A stretch of 9,218 nucleotides of DNA from Saprospiraceae bacterium (GTDB lineage Bacteria > Bacteroidota > Bacteroidia > Chitinophagales > Saprospiraceae). The position numbers were made by a program, and so were the translations under genes. Shown piece by piece: positions 6,743 through 9,218 of this stretch (its first letter is position 1; each line of letters starts with the position of its first letter). The notes under the pieces were generated by a model. That model saw only the letters and a program-made list of their open reading frames with translations, searched no databases and was not told the DNA's origin. Location of the stretch: assembly GCA_014379065.1 (NCBI GenBank), contig JACMMM010000478.1:1-9218 (forward strand). Reading direction: 5' to 3'.

Positions 6743-6823
6743 GAATCAAAAAGCCCGATATAGCATGGAAAATTCGATGGTTAATTTTAATGTGGTTGGT
6801 GCAGCAAAAATAAATTGGCGTAC

Positions 6824-6854
6824 TTGTAAATTTAGTTTCGGCCTTCTACATTTG
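6824..6854 (+). promoter_or_regulatory. Strong Bacteroidota-type promoter
   Basis: TTG at 6824-6826, a 20-base spacer, then TACATTTG at 6847-6854, an exact match to the -7 consensus TAnnTTTG. The predicted transcript would start about 6860, some 20 bases before the ATG of a 12-codon ORF and some 120 bases before the DUF2971 gene. It is the best promoter match in the window. Its natural target may be the short ORF at 6881, a gene now lost, or the DUF2971 gene. Confidence 0.65.
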
Positions 6855-6880
6855 CTCAAATAAAGTCAAAACGAAACAAC

Positions 6881-6919
6881 ATGTCCGCCGCCCAATTGCT
6901 CAAAAGTGGTATCCCTTGA
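6881..6919 (+). other. 12-codon ORF: leader peptide or remnant of a gene start
   Basis: ATG to TGA encodes MSAAQLLKSGIP, placed about 20 bases downstream of the predicted transcription start of the promoter at 6824-6854, a normal 5' leader distance. The peptide looks like the opening of an ordinary amphipathic helix, not like a regulatory leader with repeated codons. The TGA is followed 59 bases later by the DUF2971 ATG. It may be the broken first codons of a gene replaced by incoming DNA, or a short upstream ORF. Equally it could be chance. Confidence 0.3.
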
Positions 6920-6978
6920 TTGTTTCGTGTGAATGCGTGAGTGGTCAAGGGGTGCCTCGTTTAACTATTAGCAACTCG

Positions 6979-7920
6979 ATGAATATTGATTACGGATATA
7001 AGTATCGCGCAGGCGACAATGTGCTCCGGGTTGGACAATCAATCTCAGATTTAGAGAGAGACCTTCGATCCCTTGAAAGGAATTCACTGTTCGCCTCCAG
7101 CATTGATTCGCTTAACGACCCTTGCGAGGCAATGGTGTTTGGTGACAATCTGAAGAAGGAAATGGAATTGGTTTCGCAACTACTTGGAAGAAAGAAACCT
7201 GACCTATCGGAGTTCCAGACTGACGACTTACTTTCAAATTTGAATGAGAAATACGGAATATATTCTCTGGCGGGAAGGTATAACCACGAGTTATTGTGGG
7301 CCCACTACGCAAATTCACACAAAGGATTTTGTATTGAATACAGTTTGAATGATCTCAAGCATGGATACTCAAATGAAGACTTATACACTTTTCAAGTCGT
7401 TTATCCGCCAGAACCGCCCCAATTAAGCCTTTCCGAGATATTGGGAGGGAATCATGTTGCAGTTATTCAGAAAGTGACTGGCCACAAATCCGGGCATTGG
7501 AAGTACGAAGACGAAACAAGAATAGTGTTCAATAAGCCTGGACCAAGGCACTATCATCCAAAAGCAATAACTGGGATTTATTTTGGCCTTAGAATGCCGC
7601 CGAAAATTAGGGATGAAATAATGAGGCGTTTATCAGGTCGGGGATTGAAATTCTATGAAATTTTGCAAAAGCCAAATACCTATATGTTTTATAGGCAGGA
7701 GATTGCCAATAAACACATCAGTGATTTCAAATACTTAAAAGAGATTCCGAGTAGCGTAACAGAAAATGGGAATGTGCTGTTTTCAATTACCAGACTAGAA
7801 TATAAATGGACAACAAAGAAGGGGATTATTGAGACTGAATTTGAAAAGCCTGTTTCGGAAAATGCCTTGAAATGGCTAGCAGAATTGGTAAAAGAAAGAC
7901 CTTTTTGGACAAGCAGATAG
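6979..7920 (+). CDS. DUF2971 domain-containing protein
   Basis: Encodes 313 residues from the ATG at 6979. Motifs that I associate with the DUF2971 family appear in order: FASSIDSLNDPCE (about 38-50), LLWAHYANSHKGFCIEY (105-121), HWKYEDETRIVF (173-184) and AITGIYFGLR (about 196-205). The function of the family is not established. There is no signal peptide or membrane segment, so it is cytoplasmic. The C-terminal ~60 residues look like an extension beyond the core and end WLAELVKERPFWTSR. The frame is open back to a TTG at 6916, but the first 21 residues of that reading have no family character and the ATG is preferred. Hand counts of 60-base rows give about 28-48% G+C here (rows at 7081, 7561, 7681, 7741), against about 60% in sppA (row 5761) and the methyltransferase (row 8581). 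This suggests horizontal acquisition. It is convergent with the next gene across 155 bases in which I see no clear terminator. Confidence 0.85.
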   Translation: MNIDYGYKYRAGDNVLRVGQSISDLERDLRSLERNSLFASSIDSLNDPCEAMVFGDNLKKEMELVSQLLGRKKPDLSEFQTDDLLSNLNEKYGIYSLAGRYNHELLWAHYANSHKGFCIEYSLNDLKHGYSNEDLYTFQVVYPPEPPQLSLSEILGGNHVAVIQKVTGHKSGHWKYEDETRIVFNKPGPRHYHPKAITGIYFGLRMPPKIRDEIMRRLSGRGLKFYEILQKPNTYMFYRQEIANKHISDFKYLKEIPSSVTENGNVLFSITRLEYKWTTKKGIIETEFEKPVSENALKWLAELVKERPFWTSR

Positions 7921-8075
7921 GGTTTTTATGATGCACAGATTGAAAGGCCAACCTCAAGATGGGGTTTGTTGGTCGAATAGCGACTATATACTCGGGGAGT
8001 ACAGAATCAAGATTCACTAATACAGATTGATTTAAATATAAAAAGCATACAACAATCACTATTCGTCCATCTGCT

Positions 8076-9194
8076 TCAATACATTTCAAACTTCTGGTAA
8101 CTGCACTCTAAGGCTCCGTTGATCAGCGGAACTTTTTGTGCTGCCCGCAGCCCTATATGTTTCAGCGCATCGCGGTTGGAAGAAATGATCCAAGCCGACC
8201 AGCCTGGCCAGCGTTTTTTCAGGATGTCTCCAATATTTTTGTAAAAAGCCACTGTGTCTTCAATTTTGAGCCGCTCGTCATAGGGTGGATTCATCAGCAG
8301 CGTGCCCGGAGGCTCTGGGGCCTCCAGTTTTTCAAAGGGCGTTTTCTCCACCCACACCACCGTTTCCAAGCCCGCAGACATCAAGTTCAGTGCAGTAGCA
8401 TTGCGGGCACGAGGATCTTTGTCCGCAGCAAGTACTTGAAATTCAAAGGGTTGGATCTTTGAATCGGCTTCGACTTTCAGGGATTTCCAAAGTTTTTGGT
8501 CAAAATCTGGCCATTTAAAAAAACCAAACGACTCGCGTTTTATCTGGGGCGGTGTGTTCGTTGCGAGCATTGCCGCCTCAATGGGCAAGGTGCCGGAGCC
8601 ACACATCGGATCCACAAAAGGCCCTTGTCCATTCCAACCCGAGAGCAGCACCATCCCTGCGGCCAGCACCTCGTTGAGGGGGGCTTCCACAGTATCGCGG
8701 CGGTAGTTGCGACGGTGTAATGAATCGCCACTTGCATCGAGCGAGATATCCACATGCGTGCCCTGCACGTGCACATTGATGCGCAGGGATGGGCCGATGG
8801 TGCTCACATTCGGCCGGCGGTTATATCGGTCTCGGAATTGATCTACAATCGCATCTTTGGTGAGTAACCCAACATATTGAGAATGCCGAAAGATCTCGCC
8901 TTGCGCAATTGCATCCACCGCAAGCGTGTCGCCAACACCCATATATACTGCCCAGTTTATTTCGCGAACGGCCTCGTATAGGTCGCGTTCATTAAAGGCT
9001 GAAAAAGAATGGATTGGGACGAGAATACGCAGTGCGCTCCGCAGTTCGTAGTTGGAGCGGTAAAGCAGACTAAGGTCGCCATTAAAAGCCACGGCGCGTT
9101 TGAGCGGACGGATTTCTGTTGCGCCCAACGCAAGGAGTTCAGCGGCTAGAACGGTTTCGAGGCCAGCAAGGGTCTTGGCAAGATATGGTTGCAT
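8076..9194 (-). CDS. THUMP-domain class I SAM-dependent RNA methyltransferase (RlmL-like)
   Basis: Encodes 372 residues, probably a guanine-N2 methyltransferase of 23S rRNA, related to the N-terminal half of E. coli RlmL and to B. subtilis YpsC. The N-terminal part (about 1-60, PYLAKTLAGLETVLAAELLALGA) is the ferredoxin-like element typical of these enzymes. A THUMP RNA-binding domain follows at about 60-155, ending SLDASGDSLHRRNYRRD, the family's LHRRxYR signature. The Rossmann-fold catalytic domain has the SAM-binding motif FVDPMCGSGTLPIEAAMLA (about 193-211), AADKDPRA (256-263) and the catalytic NPPY (302-305) in LLMNPPYDERL. The second methyltransferase domain of enterobacterial RlmL (RlmK) is absent, as is usual outside that group. 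The ATG at 9194 is the natural family start. Only 24 bases of upstream sequence are available and no promoter is visible. The exact target base cannot be read from the sequence. Confidence 0.94.
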   Translation of the reverse strand: MQPYLAKTLAGLETVLAAELLALGATEIRPLKRAVAFNGDLSLLYRSNYELRSALRILVPIHSFSAFNERDLYEAVREINWAVYMGVGDTLAVDAIAQGEIFRHSQYVGLLTKDAIVDQFRDRYNRRPNVSTIGPSLRINVHVQGTHVDISLDASGDSLHRRNYRRDTVEAPLNEVLAAGMVLLSGWNGQGPFVDPMCGSGTLPIEAAMLATNTPPQIKRESFGFFKWPDFDQKLWKSLKVEADSKIQPFEFQVLAADKDPRARNATALNLMSAGLETVVWVEKTPFEKLEAPEPPGTLLMNPPYDERLKIEDTVAFYKNIGDILKKRWPGWSAWIISSNRDALKHIGLRAAQKVPLINGALECSYQKFEMY

Positions 9195-9218
9195 GGTTAT
9201 TTGTTGAGATGGTTGAGG

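Noticed and set aside
7921..8075. Bidirectional terminator between the convergent DUF2971 and methyltransferase genes
   Set aside because: Only CCAAC/GTTGG with a long interior loop could be found, with no T-run; too weak to call.

Overview
The window looks like a chromosomal segment from a member of the Bacteroidota, possibly the Saprospiraceae or relatives. This placement is inference, without any database search. Three things point to it. None of the chosen starts has a clear Shine-Dalgarno sequence. One intergenic region carries a textbook Bacteroidota promoter (TTG, 20-base spacer, TAnnTTTG). The gene set also fits: two lipoproteins with a clear LLxAC lipobox, a secreted PPC/adhesin-like protein, a long-form SppA peptidase and a THUMP-type RNA methyltransferase.

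Layout. Bases 20-1051 (-) encode a secreted two-domain protein of unknown role. Bases 1052-1351 hold a degenerate 7-base repeat (TTGGAYA) arranged as two blocks in opposite orientation, with 44-base perfect inverted arms. Bases 1352-2338 (-) encode a Tat-exported glycosylasparaginase of the Ntn-hydrolase family. A short divergent control region with a perfect interrupted palindrome separates it from a plus-strand run: a small lipoprotein (2404-2781), a family 5 ABC-type solute-binding lipoprotein (2826-4463) and the signal peptide peptidase SppA (4664-6451). Bases 6452-6978 are a non-coding accessory stretch. It holds a 16-bp hairpin just after sppA, a 178-bp nested palindromic element resembling a small mobile or REP-like repeat, a strong Bacteroidota promoter and a 12-codon ORF that leads nowhere. 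Bases 6979-7920 (+) encode a DUF2971-family protein in AT-richer DNA, probably acquired. Bases 8076-9194 (-) encode a THUMP-domain 23S-rRNA-type guanine N2-methyltransferase.

Functionally this is mostly envelope and housekeeping biology: exported hydrolase, peptide capture, membrane proteolysis and rRNA modification. There is no single obvious pathway. The small lipoprotein and solute-binding protein are close enough to be co-transcribed. The most unusual material is the two families of inverted repeats and the DUF2971 gene sitting behind a promoter that appears to have been built for something else. I do not see a convincing complete novel system; the leads are listed as findings.
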